Of a stretch of 64,000 nt of DNA, positions 12,690-44,953 are shown one piece after another. The stretch spans positions 29,448,361-29,512,360 of the forward strand of contig CM055109.1 in assembly GCA_029204225.1 (NCBI GenBank), written 5' to 3'. The notes under the pieces were generated by a model. It was not told the DNA's origin, ran no database searches, and was given only the letters and a program-made list of their open reading frames with translations. Position numbers and translations under genes: made by a program. The DNA comes from Diphasiastrum complanatum. Taxonomy: Eukaryota > Streptophyta > Lycopodiopsida > Lycopodiales > Lycopodiaceae. Numbering within the stretch: the first letter of the stretch is position 1; every line of letters starts with the position of its first letter.

Positions 12690-13290
12690 GCCATTCCAAA
12701 GCAGCCTTCCATGGTCATACCTACAGGGCCTTGTATAAAATCCACCTCAGGAAGCTAGATCAATCTATTTTTCAGCCTAAATGAGAAGAAGTTAGCTGTA
12801 TCGGTTAGAAAAGGGAGAGCTCATCTTGTTGTCCTTTAACTACCTCAATAGATATCATTCATTGTAACTAGAACATCCCTGTCTCCTGCAATGGCCACGA
12901 CACCTTCACCTCCTCAAACAACTTCTTTGTTGTCAAAACCTAGGTTCCCAATTGCTCTTGACAGTGTCATACCCAAACTCTTCTAAACCTTTCAAAAACC
13001 TAATATTCTCGCCTGTCTTGACCAGGCCTACAATTTTTTATCCTTCCTCTCCTCTTGAACATCTCCTAAAAAAGTGTTGTTAAAGCCCTTGCCAATGAAC
13101 TAGCCTCCCTCGCTTCATAGCCCATTTTAGTTTTGTTGAAGGAATATCCTTTTATGCTATTCTAGATGTTGATACTACCAGAAAGATCACTCTAGCCTAG
13201 AGCTCACTGGCCCTTCTGCTCACGCTACCTAGACTAGACAAGGCCTTTGACAGTGTCAGCTAAGATGATCTTTTTATGTACTGCTAATTT
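12690..13290 (+). pseudogene. Possible decayed LINE reverse transcriptase
   Basis: At about 13234 a frame reads LDKAFDSVS, a stop, then DDL. This closely fits the RT motif A of plant LINE-1 type elements (consensus near D-x-EKAYDRVSWDFL, with the Trp codon mutated). Upstream frames include KALANELASL, which could match the RT block before it. The rest is too eroded for firm assignment, and no endonuclease or poly(A) tail was identified. Confidence 0.35.
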
Positions 13291-14508
13291 GTAATTATGA
13301 CTCTCGAACATATTTAAGTTCTAAAACAAAAATGACTACCTGCACAGATGATATCGAGTTCATTTTTCAACCTGACACAATTTTGAAATGAATGTACTTT
13401 CTTCAAAACTTGATAATAAGTAGATTTATCTTCGAGTCTTGCTGCTGCTGTACACCCACCAAAATTTTCTCAATCATTGCTTTGACAACATCAGAATTTA
13501 TTTTCTCGTAATTATTGCATACAGAGGCCGTGCTCCTCAGATGGGGCTTTCATATAAACTCACAAATTGCAAACCTGAAATGTCTTAATCTCTTTCAAGG
13601 AGATTGTGCTTCTCAAATGATTTTGGAGCTATTTAGATCAACAAGAAGATAAATATAAAGTCTTTCTACTACTTCTTCACAGCCAAATTGAAGGGAAATT
13701 AATGAAGAATTTTGCGTTATAGCGTTATAGCAACACGATTCTTAAAGGGTCTGATATCATATGACTGATCGACACAGCATATCAACTAACCATCAAAAAA
13801 TCACAAGAAACAAAAAATATCGACAATGAGAGTTTTAGATTGAAGACTGATCTTTTGCAGTCACAATTTCTGTGGTTTTATGCTCTTCGAAGACACATCA
13901 AACAAAACACCAATTTTGATAATCCTCATGTATGATCAATGTTGACCAAGTCAGTCCAGAATATTGCATTCAAAAAGCAAAATCTGGAACTTAATGGCAG
14001 CTCTCTGCAAACCAATTATATGGGAGAACTCATAAATATATCCACAACAAGACTCAATAAAGCCTCGTGTTCCGAGTCAAAAGTTGGCTGTCAAAATGAA
14101 TGTGAATCGGCAAATAATATAATTCTGTACATACTGTACAATGATGCTTGTACCATCCTTGAACTGTGAGGAGCAAAAAGTATATCTCCATTGACTTCCA
14201 ACAAAAAAGATTTCATTTCTGAAACAATGGCACACGCAAGTTATTGCACAGAATTAGTGAATGTTTTTGGAGACGATCGCAAATTTTGCCAAATAACTAA
14301 ACCAAGAAAACTTTAACCACTAGGTCACTAGGTCACTATGTCGCGCATACAGTAGATTTTGTTTAGGTTACTTGACCTGAGAGCTAGTTCTTTAACTTAC
14401 AGGCAAGGAAAATTGTCAAATCTTCAAAGGAGACAATATGAAAAAACAATACAACAGAAGATCCTACATGTTCATTTTGGATGCATGGCCTGCCGCCTGC
14501 CGCTATCT
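13291..14508 (-). other. Downstream flank, probably includes the 3' UTR of the EDR2-like gene
   Basis: No coding sequence is visible. On the minus strand, the first few hundred bases below the stop codon at 14509 should be the 3' UTR of the EDR2-like gene. I could not fix a polyadenylation site. Confidence 0.4.
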
Positions 14509-35626
<21,118 letters not shown>

Positions 35627-37500
35627 CTTTCCTTGATTCTCAGTCGACCAACCTGTTACAAAATTCCAATTACCATTGAATGTCAGTTCGAGATGAAAAG
35701 ACGCTTCTGCTTTTTTGACGAGCCAATTGAGCTTCATACTGGTTAACATATTGCTCAAGTAAAGTATTATGATTATTGAGAAGCAGAAAATTAGGGGGTA
35801 AAACAAAAGCCATCGAATTTCCTTTCAAGGACCCAATAATAATACCTTGCGCGGAACGTTACACGGTATTTGATGGCACTAGCATGATTATAAACACAAT
35901 ATTCGTAGAAAGACAATTATATATACCCTGACACCAGTATTTAATTGCACTGGCATGATCATTGACAAAATAATCATGAAGTAGAAAATTTATATTGCAC
36001 AGTAATGAATTTCTCTGTACAATAATTACACTGTACGTCCACAGCCAAGTTTGGGGCATGAGGTTCCCAGGTGGCCCTTTTCCCGCATCAACCGGGATTC
36101 AAGAGCTGGAACTTCTTGGACACAGTAATCACCTCACTACTGTGCGGATATAATTACAAATTTTGATTTAGTAAAACTGGCATAATTAAGTTGGTACACT
36201 TACGTGTATGTAAAACGAAAAAATTGGCGAATTAATCTGTCAAGCTTGCCCAATCCTTGATAGGTTTGAAGCAGAAACAAACGCTGCAGTACTCATTGAC
36301 ATCGCAGAAAGCATCAGCAGCCTGAAAATCAAGTCGCAAAGGCAAGTCTGTAGTGCAGGACTCTTAAGCAGCAATAATAGCGACTACGAGGCCTCTCGAT
36401 CAAGCATGACAAATGAGGTATCAATTTTGCATCTCATTCTGAAAGCTCACGAAGCGAATTGTTCGAAATAAACATAAGGTCGCAATACTTGTATTGAAGA
36501 GAAAGGCGACACATATGTCCAGGAAAAAGAGGCTTACAGGCTAGCTCTCTGGGTTCTATAATAATACCTCTAATCTTGGACAACAAACTGCTAATAATAG
36601 AAACATGCAGAAGATTACATACAAGATGGAACCAATAAAATACAGTGGCTGCAGCGCCTCTTGCTTCAAGCGATTGTGAGATTCGAGACTTAATTGATAA
36701 GTCTCGTAGCACCAATAGAATTCAATGATGAGGACTATCTTTCACAAAATTCATTGCATTAATCCAGGTAATGGATTGAATCATTGCGCTATGCCAGTAG
36801 TCGAGGGGATTGAAGCAATTTTCTGATCATAGATCGAAACCGCGTGCCAGCAATAGTCTCAGAACTAAATTGACGGATCCAAAGGGCGGAACTCTAAGAT
36901 TTTCTGAAACCAAAACCTGGATTGATACTTGCACCTGGCAAAGCATGCTCCGATGTTCTCTGACATTCAAAGCCAAATAAAAGAAACTACATAGCAGTGA
37001 AGCTTCGATAACATAACATTGAAGCTTCAAGAAGCAAGCAATGAATGAAAGCGACTATTGATGCTTGTGCTTTGCAGAGCAAAACCAAATACGCTCGGAT
37101 TTCCTCTGCCAATTAAAGCAAAATAGACAATAATACAAAAGCTTTTGTCAATGGCTGTGCCTCGCAACGCAAAACGGTGATGGCCCGGATTGCTTTTCGG
37201 CGGGCAAACACAGCAGAATGAAGCAAATTAGACCATATAGAAGGAAGAAACAGATCAAAGCATCTGTATTCAGGCAGCTTTGCATTCAATGGATCCAGAC
37301 AGAAAGCGAAAGCGAGAAAGAGAGAGAGAGAGAGGGAGAGAGAGAGGAGAAAAAATCAAAGGCGAGAAAAAGAAACAAGCGAGCTTTCGTCAAGGAAGGA
37401 AGGAAGGAAGGAAGGAAGAAGAAGAAGCAAAAAGGCAGGAACTCTCCTCCGCAGTGTGAACGTAGATTGAGATCTAAAAAATCCTGATCCGGAGAGTGTG
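35627..37500 (-). promoter_or_regulatory. Probable 5' UTR and leader introns of the EDR2-like gene
   Basis: On the minus strand, a splice acceptor (taacag) ends at 35653 and 26 nt of leader precede the ATG at 35626, so the leader is spliced. Farther up, the minus strand at about 37230-37460 is strongly CT-rich (CT and CTTC runs at 37316-37430), typical of a plant first leader exon. A further acceptor-like ttttcag sits near 36323. Transcription start and leader exon borders were not fixed. Confidence 0.5.
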
Positions 37501-37549
37501 AAACGGGATTGCCCCATAACGGGCGAGCTGACAGCTATTTCTGAGCTAG

Positions 37550-37640
37550 CCATGACGCGGCCGTATCGCCGGCCGACCACGGCGCCGTTACGGCGACGCC
37601 CTCGACCGCTCCGGCCGGCCAGTTCCCGGCCAACGGACGT
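37550..37640. promoter_or_regulatory. GC-rich promoter-proximal island
   Basis: A CpG-rich block (gccggcc and cggcgacgcc words) sits just upstream of the presumed first exon of the EDR2-like gene, in contrast to the AT-rich surroundings. It reads as part of the promoter region. The overlapping plus-strand reading frame is a compositional artefact. Confidence 0.4.
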
Positions 37641-37673
37641 CTCCAGCTGGCCACAATCTGCAAATCAAATCAT

Positions 37674-37698
37674 GCCAGGTGGCACGGTGCCACCTGGC
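37674..37698. promoter_or_regulatory. Perfect 25-bp palindrome
   Basis: Arms gccaggtggcac and gtgccacctggc are exact reverse complements around a single central base. The palindrome lies upstream of the EDR2-like gene among G-box-like sites and could bind a dimeric factor. That role is inferred. Confidence 0.7.
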
Positions 37699-37791
37699 CC
37701 CCCTGTCGTTTTGCGATAGATGCCTTATTCAGGCGGGTCATCCGGCGGGCCGTTTTGACCGGACTGTCCGTTAGACGTGGCCGCGTCCACA

Positions 37792-37803
37792 TGCCACGTG
37801 GCA
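37792..37803. promoter_or_regulatory. G-box palindrome (tgccacgtggca)
   Basis: A 12-bp perfect palindrome is centred on CACGTG (37795-37800). This is the standard plant G-box/ABRE-type core bound by bZIP and bHLH factors. A second copy, ccacgtggca, lies at 38000-38009. Both are within about 600 bp upstream of the presumed first exon of the minus-strand gene. Confidence 0.6.
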
Positions 37804-37809
37804 GTCTAC

Positions 37810-38350
37810 CAACGGCTCCTGACACCCCATGAATTATTTTTTAGTATATACTCATAACTATGCTTGAATCTTGAAGGGGGGCGGTGGGGGCCATAACGGG
37901 CCCATCTTCGAAGCTTCAAGGGGCTGTGGAGTTGTAAGCTCCACACCGTTGGATTCCTCTCAATCTGCCACGATCTCATCGTCCACCATTCACGAATTTC
38001 CACGTGGCATTCTGGCATGCGCCTAACTCCAATTGGTCAAGTGTACTCGCTTTCTATCTATTTGTGTGGGTCATGGGACCCTCTAGTGGTTCAAAAGTTG
38101 TTGTTGTCCTCAAAATGAGTATTTTTTCACACAAAATTGCACAAAAGTCAAGACAGAGAGGAAAATTATAGTGACTTTCGGGTAGATTGGAACGTGTCTT
38201 GCGGCTTGCTCACCCAAATTCAAGTCCTTTGTATGCAATTGTCACAATATCTTTGAGAGTATGAAGTTTGCCCTTTGAGTTTGCAAGATGTTGATGGCTA
38301 CCCTTTGAGTTTGCAAGAGGTCGTGAACACCATTGTTACATGAATTTTGA
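37810..38350. other. Intergenic stretch upstream of the EDR2-like gene
   Basis: No gene was found. It contains the second G-box (38001-38006) and a short repeat of ccctttgagtttgcaag near 38270-38320. Confidence 0.4.
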
Positions 38351-38585
38351 GGCTAGTGTTGCATACTCTTTGGGGCTATGCATTGGATAATGGTTGTTTG
38401 GAGGCCCGTTGTAAAGATATAATGGCAAGTCTTCTCGTCAAGCCGCAGTATGCCTTTCGAGACCATGAAGATTGATGCTACATACTCTTTTGGGCTATGG
38501 ACTAAATAATGGTTGTTTGGAGGCCCATTGGAAGGATATAATGGCAAGTCTTGTCGTCGAGCTCGATGAGAAGATGATATCCTTA
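38351..38585. repeat. 119-bp tandem duplication
   Basis: Two copies share catactctttkgggctatg, then ataatggttgtttggaggcc and ggatataatggcaagtctt-type blocks at an offset of about 119 bp. They are moderately diverged. Confidence 0.8.
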
Positions 38586-38641
38586 CCACAAGCAAACACC
38601 CATTATCATACATAATGTGTCTCACAAAATTCTGAAAGTTA

Positions 38642-40046
38642 ATGTTGTATGTAGTCATCTAGTTTTGGGTCAATCTATCTTGTAGGAATCATTCTTGTCC
38701 TAACAAGTCAAAGTCACAAATATTTGATTCTAAAAATCTACATGCAGCTAAAATTAAGTTCGGTGAAGTGTGCTAGGGAAACTTGGATTTTGAGCCTAAA
38801 AGTTAGCATTTGTGAGTGGCTATGCAGACACATGTGTAAAGATTTCATGTTTGGGACTCCAAAAATAATTGTGCCATTGTAATATTAATCACAAGATATT
38901 GATAGGCACTAAAGTTAGCAAGTCCTCAATATGTCTTCAAGAGAATCCCACAAATCAAAATTCAACATATTTTTTGTGTAGAAAAAGCCTAGAATCATAA
39001 TAAACAATTGATCATAACTAAAGCACGCCACATGTGGAGGTAGAAGATACAAGTGCCCAAATATGAGATAAATCCCAATATGTAAAGTGAATTCCAAGCA
39101 ACACTAGTAGCATATGACACATAGCCCGCAATGGTGTGGTGGCACCACAAAAATATGATTCCACTCTAGTACTCCTGACCAACCACAAAATCACTAATCT
39201 AGCCACATGATGAGGTTTTCAATGTCATCGAGTAATAGTGTTGGAAACCGGGACGTAGGACAAACATCGGTAACCAAACCATAATAATAATGATAATGGT
39301 CGATAATAGTTATTACGTATAATACTGGTCATTATGTATAGACATAACTTTCAAGATTCCATAATTATTCCATCCATGAGAGCTATGTTTTTTTAAAATC
39401 CATCCGTGCATATGTGTTTTTAAAATTCCATTGATGAGGGTCAAGTATTTTCAAGATTCATCCATCAGGGCTTTCTACCTTAAGGGCTAAAAATTATAGC
39501 TAGTTAATAGAAAAAATGAGGTCCCTTTATGATGCCCTAAGTACTGGCGGTCCCCAAACTCAATCTGGACCGTTAATTTATGTAGATTTGAGTAGACACA
39601 CATTATAAACAATTTTGTTGCCTACTACTCAAGACTAAATGTGAACTGTTGTCTCTAACCTAGGAGGCCCTATTGTACTAAACCCAATGCACCTCATTGT
39701 AAATGTTGTATATAATAGTCATCTATTTCAAGTTAGTCTATCTTGCAAGGATCATTCTTATCCTAGCTAGTCAAAGTCAAAAATAATAATTCTAAAAATC
39801 GATGTGCAGCTAAAGTTAAGTTAGGCAAAGTGAGCAAGGCAAGGTGGATTATGAGCCTAACAGTCATCACATGTGAGGAGCTATGCGATATAGTTATGTA
39901 CTAAAGTTAGCAATTCCTCATTACATCGTGAGGAGAATCTGTCGAATCATAAAGTCGGCATGTTTTTTGTTTAGAAAAGGTGTTGAATCAAGGCATACAT
40001 ATTAAACAATTACCCTTAACTAAAGCATGCCATGTACGGAGGTTGG
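38642..40046. repeat. Pair of diverged direct repeats (about 350-400 bp)
   Basis: Copies at about 38642-39042 and 39702-40046 share, in the same order, aatgttgtat, gtcatct, agtcaaagtca, gattctaaaaatc, gcagctaaa-ttaagtt, actaaagttagcaa and ataactaaagca. Divergence is substantial. The 39043-39701 part between them has no recognisable gene. They may be pieces of an old element adjacent to the gypsy LTR. Confidence 0.75.
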
Positions 40047-40137
40047 ATTGAATATTAATATCATCATGGGCAATAAAAAAATACAAATCATGCTCAAATT
40101 TTTTGTGTAGATGCTTTGGAGAACGAGCTTAGAACTA

Positions 40138-40410
40138 TGTCCTAGCATACATCTCCTGGCCTGGAGATACATTCTGGCTCATGCACATGCTCTCCATTCA
40201 CCAACTCCTGATAGACTGAGTGAATGAAAAGAGGGAAACCCACCACTATATAGGCATAGCATAGTGGGTCCCATCAAGCACGGTCTTGTCGGTGACACGT
40301 GACCACCTAGGATGGTGACATGTGGCACCCAAACAAGTCAATAACACCAGACCTACGTTATGCCCCTTGCGAGGCTGTCACTGAAGGGTGTACTGTTATG
40401 GTACATAACA
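40138..40410 (-). repeat. 3' LTR of a minus-strand chromodomain gypsy
   Basis: On the minus strand, a polypurine tract (ggggaggga, 40412-40420) is followed by TGTTATG at 40410, the standard start of a 3' LTR. The block recurs at 61257-61523, with both copies starting at cctagcatac. This supports a repeat of about 273 bp ending in CA. An internal tataa-like word is present (ctatatag, about 40244). Confidence 0.65.
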
Positions 40411-41181
40411 TTCCCTCCCCAATAAAAACTTCCTTCTATGGGGAAAAACCAAGGAATCTAAGTCTCAAATCGTCTTCCCTCTCCTAGGTGTCCTCATCAT
40501 CTGACTTACCTTTCCAACAAATTAGATGTTCAGAAATCGAACGATTTCTCAGCTGATGACATCGAGTATCCATGATCCTATCTGGTTCATGAAGTACAAA
40601 TGCAGTCAAATCCTCCAATAGCACTAGATCATCTGTGAGAATCAGGGTATCTTATCCACCAAGTCGTTCCTTTAAACGACTAACATGGAATACACGATGA
40701 ACCTTAGTTCCAACAAGAAGTCCTAGTCTATACGCAGCCCTACCAATCTTGTTAAGAACTTTGAAAGGACCGCTATGATGTGGAGATAACTTTGGACATT
40801 TCTCCGTTCAAAGTGTCTTAGAGTCTTTTGGAATTCTAAGATACACCCAATCACCGATCTCAAATTCTCGAGGAGTGTGGCTTCGGTTAGCATAGAATTG
40901 AGCTCGATATCCTAAGCTGATGCAATGCTTTCCCTAGCCACCTGCAACATTTCATGCATATCATGCAGCAAGAAATCCGCCGCAACTTGCACCTTGAGGT
41001 CTTTAAGTCCAACGAAGATAGGGGAACGAGGCTGAAAGCCATACAAGAGCATAAAAGGACTGAAACCAGTGGCAAAATGCTTCATACTATTGTATGTGAA
41101 CTCAACCATTGGGAGGCACTTTTCCCAATCTGACTATCACCTGGAAACATATGCACAAAGCATATCTTCCATCAACTGGTT
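40411..41181 (-). pseudogene. Ty3/gypsy integrase tail and chromodomain, truncated
   Basis: The minus strand reads an integrase end (QLMEDMLCAYV, then MVEFTYNSMKH, FSPFMLLYGFQP), an integrase C-terminal block (PKLSPHHSGPFKVLNKIG, AYRLGL) and a chromodomain-like end (LICWKGKSDDEDTWERE), broken by stops. It stops where a copia LTR begins at 41182, so the upstream part of this gypsy was cut off by the copia insertion or later deletion. Confidence 0.85.
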
Positions 41182-42244
41182 TGTTGGAGTTTAATCTAAC
41201 TCCTACTCATCCCAACAGCCCTCCTCCCTTCTCTAAATTTTACTCTCTCAAATGTAACTTGCAGAAAATGAACTGTTTTTAAACAGTCTGCTTTTTGAAC
41301 TAATTGTCACTACAGTTTGGTTTTTACTTGTCTTTTTCACAGCCGAAAAATGCAAAAAACCCGACACTGTGTTTTTACACGGGGTTTTTGACAGGCGACA
41401 TTGCATTTTTACATGCAGTTTTCTGACAGGCGACACTGCAAGTTTTACATAGGTATTTACACAGGCAAAAATTGCGAAGAACCCAATAGTGCATATTTAC
41501 ATGCAGTTTTCTGACAGGCGACATTGCAACTTTTACACGGGTTTCTACACAGGCAAAAATTGCGAAACCCAACAGTGCATTTTTACATGCAGTTTTCTGA
41601 CAGGCGACACTGCAAGTTTTACATGGGTTTCTACACAGGCGAAAATTGCAAAGAACCCGATAGTGCATATTTGCTTGCAGTTTTCAACAGGCGAAAAAGG
41701 CAAAAAATCTAAATTGTGAAAAACCCGACACGACATATTTGCATGCAGTTTTCAACAGGCGAAAAAGGGGAAAAAACCTAAATTACAAAAAACCCGACAC
41801 TACATATTTGCATGTAGTTTTCAACAGGCAAAAAAGACGACACTTGCCCTACACTAGGCCAAAGGTGTCTTACAGATAAAGGCGATGTCCTAAAAATACC
41901 GAAGGTGTCTTCCAAACGCCAAAAGTGTCTTACAAATCCCAAAGGCTGCCCTCAGGTAAAGGCAATGGCCAAAAGGCCAAGGACAGTGTCGCATTTCCAG
42001 TCTGCTGAAATACACGGATTTTCGCTATCAGACCAGAAAGCCTTCGTGCTCCATCAACGAACTGATCCACTGACCAGTTTAACAATTGTTATCAATCTTG
42101 TAATTGTAATGTTAAGCTAGTACAAGATTTTTCAGCTGATATATATACATGTAATTAACAATTGTAAATAGATGATTTATGATACGTAAGGTTAGATAGC
42201 GGAGAACGCCTTTTATCAGTAGCTGACTCCTTAGAGTTAGTGAT

Positions 42245-42283
<39 letters not shown>

Positions 42284-42700
42284 AGAACCTTAGCAATTGT
42301 CTTGAATCTGTTAGTAGGATCACGCGCTTATTAGCGCAATTGTGTTGTTGTCTGATCGTTGTATTTACAACTTCAATATACATATTCGCTATTGTTCGAC
42401 ACCTTTGCATTCTTATTGAATGATAACTCTCACTCCTCTCACACAAACGTTATTAAGAAGAGAATTGTATGGCTATCTCTGATGCCTGAATTAATTCTAC
42501 ATTATCTTCATTTCAAGTTATCAGTATTAGAGGATTGCATGGCTGTCTGAGATGCCTAATTCCTTTTGCAATCTCTCTTTCACGGCAGTCTATGACTCCT
42601 ACACTGATAATCTGATTCCACACACAAAGAACTGCTCGTAACTCCATTCTCTAAATAATCCACGGTTTTGGTTATATCAATTTCCTTGTTTTTCCTTTCA
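41182..42700 (+). repeat. 5' LTR of copia-A
   Basis: The repeat starts TGTTGGAG inside the gypsy integrase and ends CA just before a primer-binding site at 42708. The stretch 41993-42414 recurs at 60269-60782 with strong similarity, confirming it as repeated LTR sequence. It contains a minisatellite (41395-41835) and a short GA run (42248-42276). About 1.5 kb is long for a copia LTR, and its left border rests on the TG start and the abrupt end of gypsy sequence. Confidence 0.65.
41395..41835. repeat. Two-tier minisatellite inside the copia-A LTR
   Basis: Three units of about 105 bp share gtgcatatttacatgcag, ttttctgacaggcgaca and ttctacacaggc. They pass into shorter units of about 75 bp sharing atatttgcatgcagttttcaacaggcgaaaaa. 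The second type is a truncated form of the first. Reading frames across it are repeat artefacts. Confidence 0.88.
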
Positions 42701-42707
42701 ATAGAAG

Positions 42708-42719
42708 TGGTATCAGAGC
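42708..42719 (+). promoter_or_regulatory. Primer-binding site of copia-A
   Basis: The sequence tggtatcagagc is the standard plant copia primer site, complementary to the 3' end of initiator-Met tRNA. It lies 7 nt after the LTR end and directly precedes the gag leader. Confidence 0.9.
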
Positions 42720-42875
42720 TGATATCTAATTCCGCCCATAGAGTGATATCAGTGTCTGCTCCCACAGAAGTGGTATTAGAGCCTAGGTTCATTTGGATTA
42801 CTAGGGTCTAGGATTTATTCTAACTCTATAGAGCAGTTTTTTCTGTTTGTGTTTCATCTCTGCTACATGATCGCT

Positions 42876-44184
42876 ATGGAACGTTCAACCTCAGAGATCC
42901 GCTTGATCAACAAATTCAACGGAGATGACTTCCACATGTGGAAGTTCAAGATGAGGATGATCCTGATCAAGAAAGAGCTGTGGGAGAATGTAAATGGTTC
43001 AATACCCAAGCCGGTAGAACCTGAGTTGCTTCCAGCATGGGAAGCAAAGGATGGCAAAGCACTTATCCCTGAATCTGAAGGCACTCAGATTGCTCACGTG
43101 TCAAACAACACCACCTCCAAAGAAACGTGGGATATCCTTACAAGCATCTACGAGACCTTAGATGTGTCCACTCGTCTCTTCTTGAGGAAGAAGATGCTGA
43201 CACTCAGAATGAGTGAAGACACCTCAGTAAGCGACCATCTGAACGAGTTCAAATAGTTTCTAAACCAACTGGCTGCAATAGGATCACCTATATCAGAAGA
43301 AGACTCTACCATGTCTCTTCTTGCCAGTCTTCCATCCTCCTATGACAATTTAGTGTTGCTTCTTAGCAACACTCCTGCGCTGTTTCTACAAAAATTGATA
43401 GCAAGTCTGTTGTAGGAAGAAGTAAAGAGGAAAAGCTTATCCACGTCATTGAGTACCAAATCCATGGCACTCTACTCAACCAAGCAGCAGTCCAAGAAGA
43501 ATAAAGGTTTCAAGGACAAGAAGACAAAGGCAGAATAGCTAGTAGCATCGCAACCACAACAACAACAACACAACCAATCATCATCCAAGACCAAGCTATT
43601 TTGCAGATATTGCAAAAGAACCAACCATGATATTAAGGACTGTAGCATCCTCAAGCATAATGAAGCCAGGAAGAAGATGCAACAGCAGCAACAAGGCAAC
43701 TCTGACACAGTCAGAGATTTGCAAGAAGATGAGAGAGCATTGATGGTACAAGATCAAACCAGTAGAGATGCCCATCAGTGGTATCTCGATTCAGGTGCCT
43801 CTCAGCACATGACACCATGCAAAGACCTGTTCTCTACACTCACAACTACAGAATAACAGAATCGAAGTACATCTTCTTTGGTGACTCTAGTTCACATCAA
43901 GTCAAAGGCCAAGGCTCTATTTGACTACAATTCTCTAATGGCATCACTAGGCAGCTTAATGGTGTACTTTATATACCCAGATTAATAAAGAACTTATTGT
44001 CTATTAGCAAGATCACTGATCAATGCTATAGACCTTTGTTTACTGCTAGGTGATGTACTATTTTAGATGAGAATTCAAAGAGAATCCTCTCTGCTTACAG
44101 AGAAGAAAATTTGTACATGCTGAGTCACAATGTTGCACTTTCTATGAGTTGTTCAGATGCTAATTTATGGCATCAGAGATTAGG
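42876..44184 (+). pseudogene. Copia-A gag and protease, broken
   Basis: Starting from ATG at 42876, the gag reads KFNGDDFHMWKFKMRM (the conserved gag N-terminus), then KETWDIL and SLLASLPSSYDNLV. Stop codons occur near 43254 and twice more. A zinc knuckle of form C-x2-C-x4-H-x4-C (CRYCKRTNHDIKDC) follows. The protease motif WYLDSGASQHMT keeps its Asp. After a frameshift near 43850, sequence continues (GVLYIPRLIKNLLSI) to LWHQRL, the start of the GAG-pre-integrase block. It is cut there by the gypsy LTR at 44185. Integrase, RT and RNase H are absent. Confidence 0.92.
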
Positions 44185-44933
44185 TGTTGGAGGGTTTGCG
44201 GATCCCAAGGCAACCTTAACCCTAGTTAATAAGTGAGAGAGATTTGGCACCCTGCGTGTGTAAGTCCAACCCGATGATCACATAGTTAGTTGATTGATTA
44301 GCTAAAAGTTAATAAAGGACTTTAGGCCTTTTTGCGGGACTTTTAATGTCGCGGGGCCTAAATGTCAAGTTAGTGAATAAAGTTGGGTTTCCCTCCAATT
44401 TGATGGTTCCCACACTTTTTTAAATTTGAATAAAAAGAGAGGCAAGACTGGACCAATATGATTCAAAGGCCAGGGTCCTCCTCTCTACTATAAAAAGAGA
44501 CCAACTCGAATTGCTCCTCATGTTCATTTGCTCATTTCAATAAAAAAGATTGGTTCTCTTTAGAAATGAATCGATGAATGTCCTTGCTCTTCCTTTCTTT
44601 TCCTCCATTTCTCATGCTTCCTTTGTATTTGCTAATTGTTGGATTTGATCATTATTGGGATTGCTATTTCTTATGTTTTTTGTGAGAGAGAAAAGGAGAG
44701 AGAAAAGAGTAAGTTTCTATCATTGTTGTGGATTTAGGGTTAATGGATGTAGTGTTAATGCTTAGTGTTAATGGATGGTAGAGTTAGTGTTAGATCCTCC
44801 ATTCATGTTAAAATCTGAACTAAACTATCGCTCTCATGGGAAGGAACCTACGCGTGACAACTAACTCCGTCTCTTTGATGCTAGATTGACTAGATCTTGG
44901 ATTCAGGTTAGGCTAGGAAAGAAACCCACTACA
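44185..44933 (+). repeat. 5' LTR of the Tat-like gypsy
   Basis: The LTR starts TGTTGGAGGG and ends CACTACA. It contains a TATA box (tataaaaag, 44489) followed about 50 bp later by aataaa (44539), a usual U3-R arrangement. The five bases before it (ttagg) would be half of the target duplication, but the other half cannot be found because the 3' end is lost. Confidence 0.8.
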
Positions 44934-44937
44934 ATTT

Positions 44938-44953
44938 TGGTGCCGTTGCCGGG
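44938..44953 (+). promoter_or_regulatory. Primer-binding site of the Tat-like gypsy
   Basis: The sequence tggtgccgttgccggg is one base from the Asp-tRNA-type primer site used by Athila and Tat elements. It starts 5 nt after the LTR end. Confidence 0.85.

Noticed and set aside
36020-36140. Possible tRNA-like stretch (ggattcaagagc)
   Set aside because: No cloverleaf or A-box partner could be built around it.
37498-37719. Plus-strand Pro/Arg-rich ORF in the promoter region
   Set aside because: GC-rich composition creates it; no homology, and it faces away from the gene's leader.
39239-40410. LTR of about 1.17 kb ending at TGTTGG (39239)
   Set aside because: The copy at 61257-61523 shares only the last 266 bp, so a 273-bp LTR starting at 40138 is better supported.
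41375-41736. Several ORFs with repeated VACQKTACK- or MQFSDRRHC-type sequence
   Set aside because: They are periodic translations of the LTR minisatellite on both strands.
41395-41835. CRISPR-like array
   Set aside because: The repeats are contiguous, diverged minisatellite units without unique spacers, in eukaryotic DNA.
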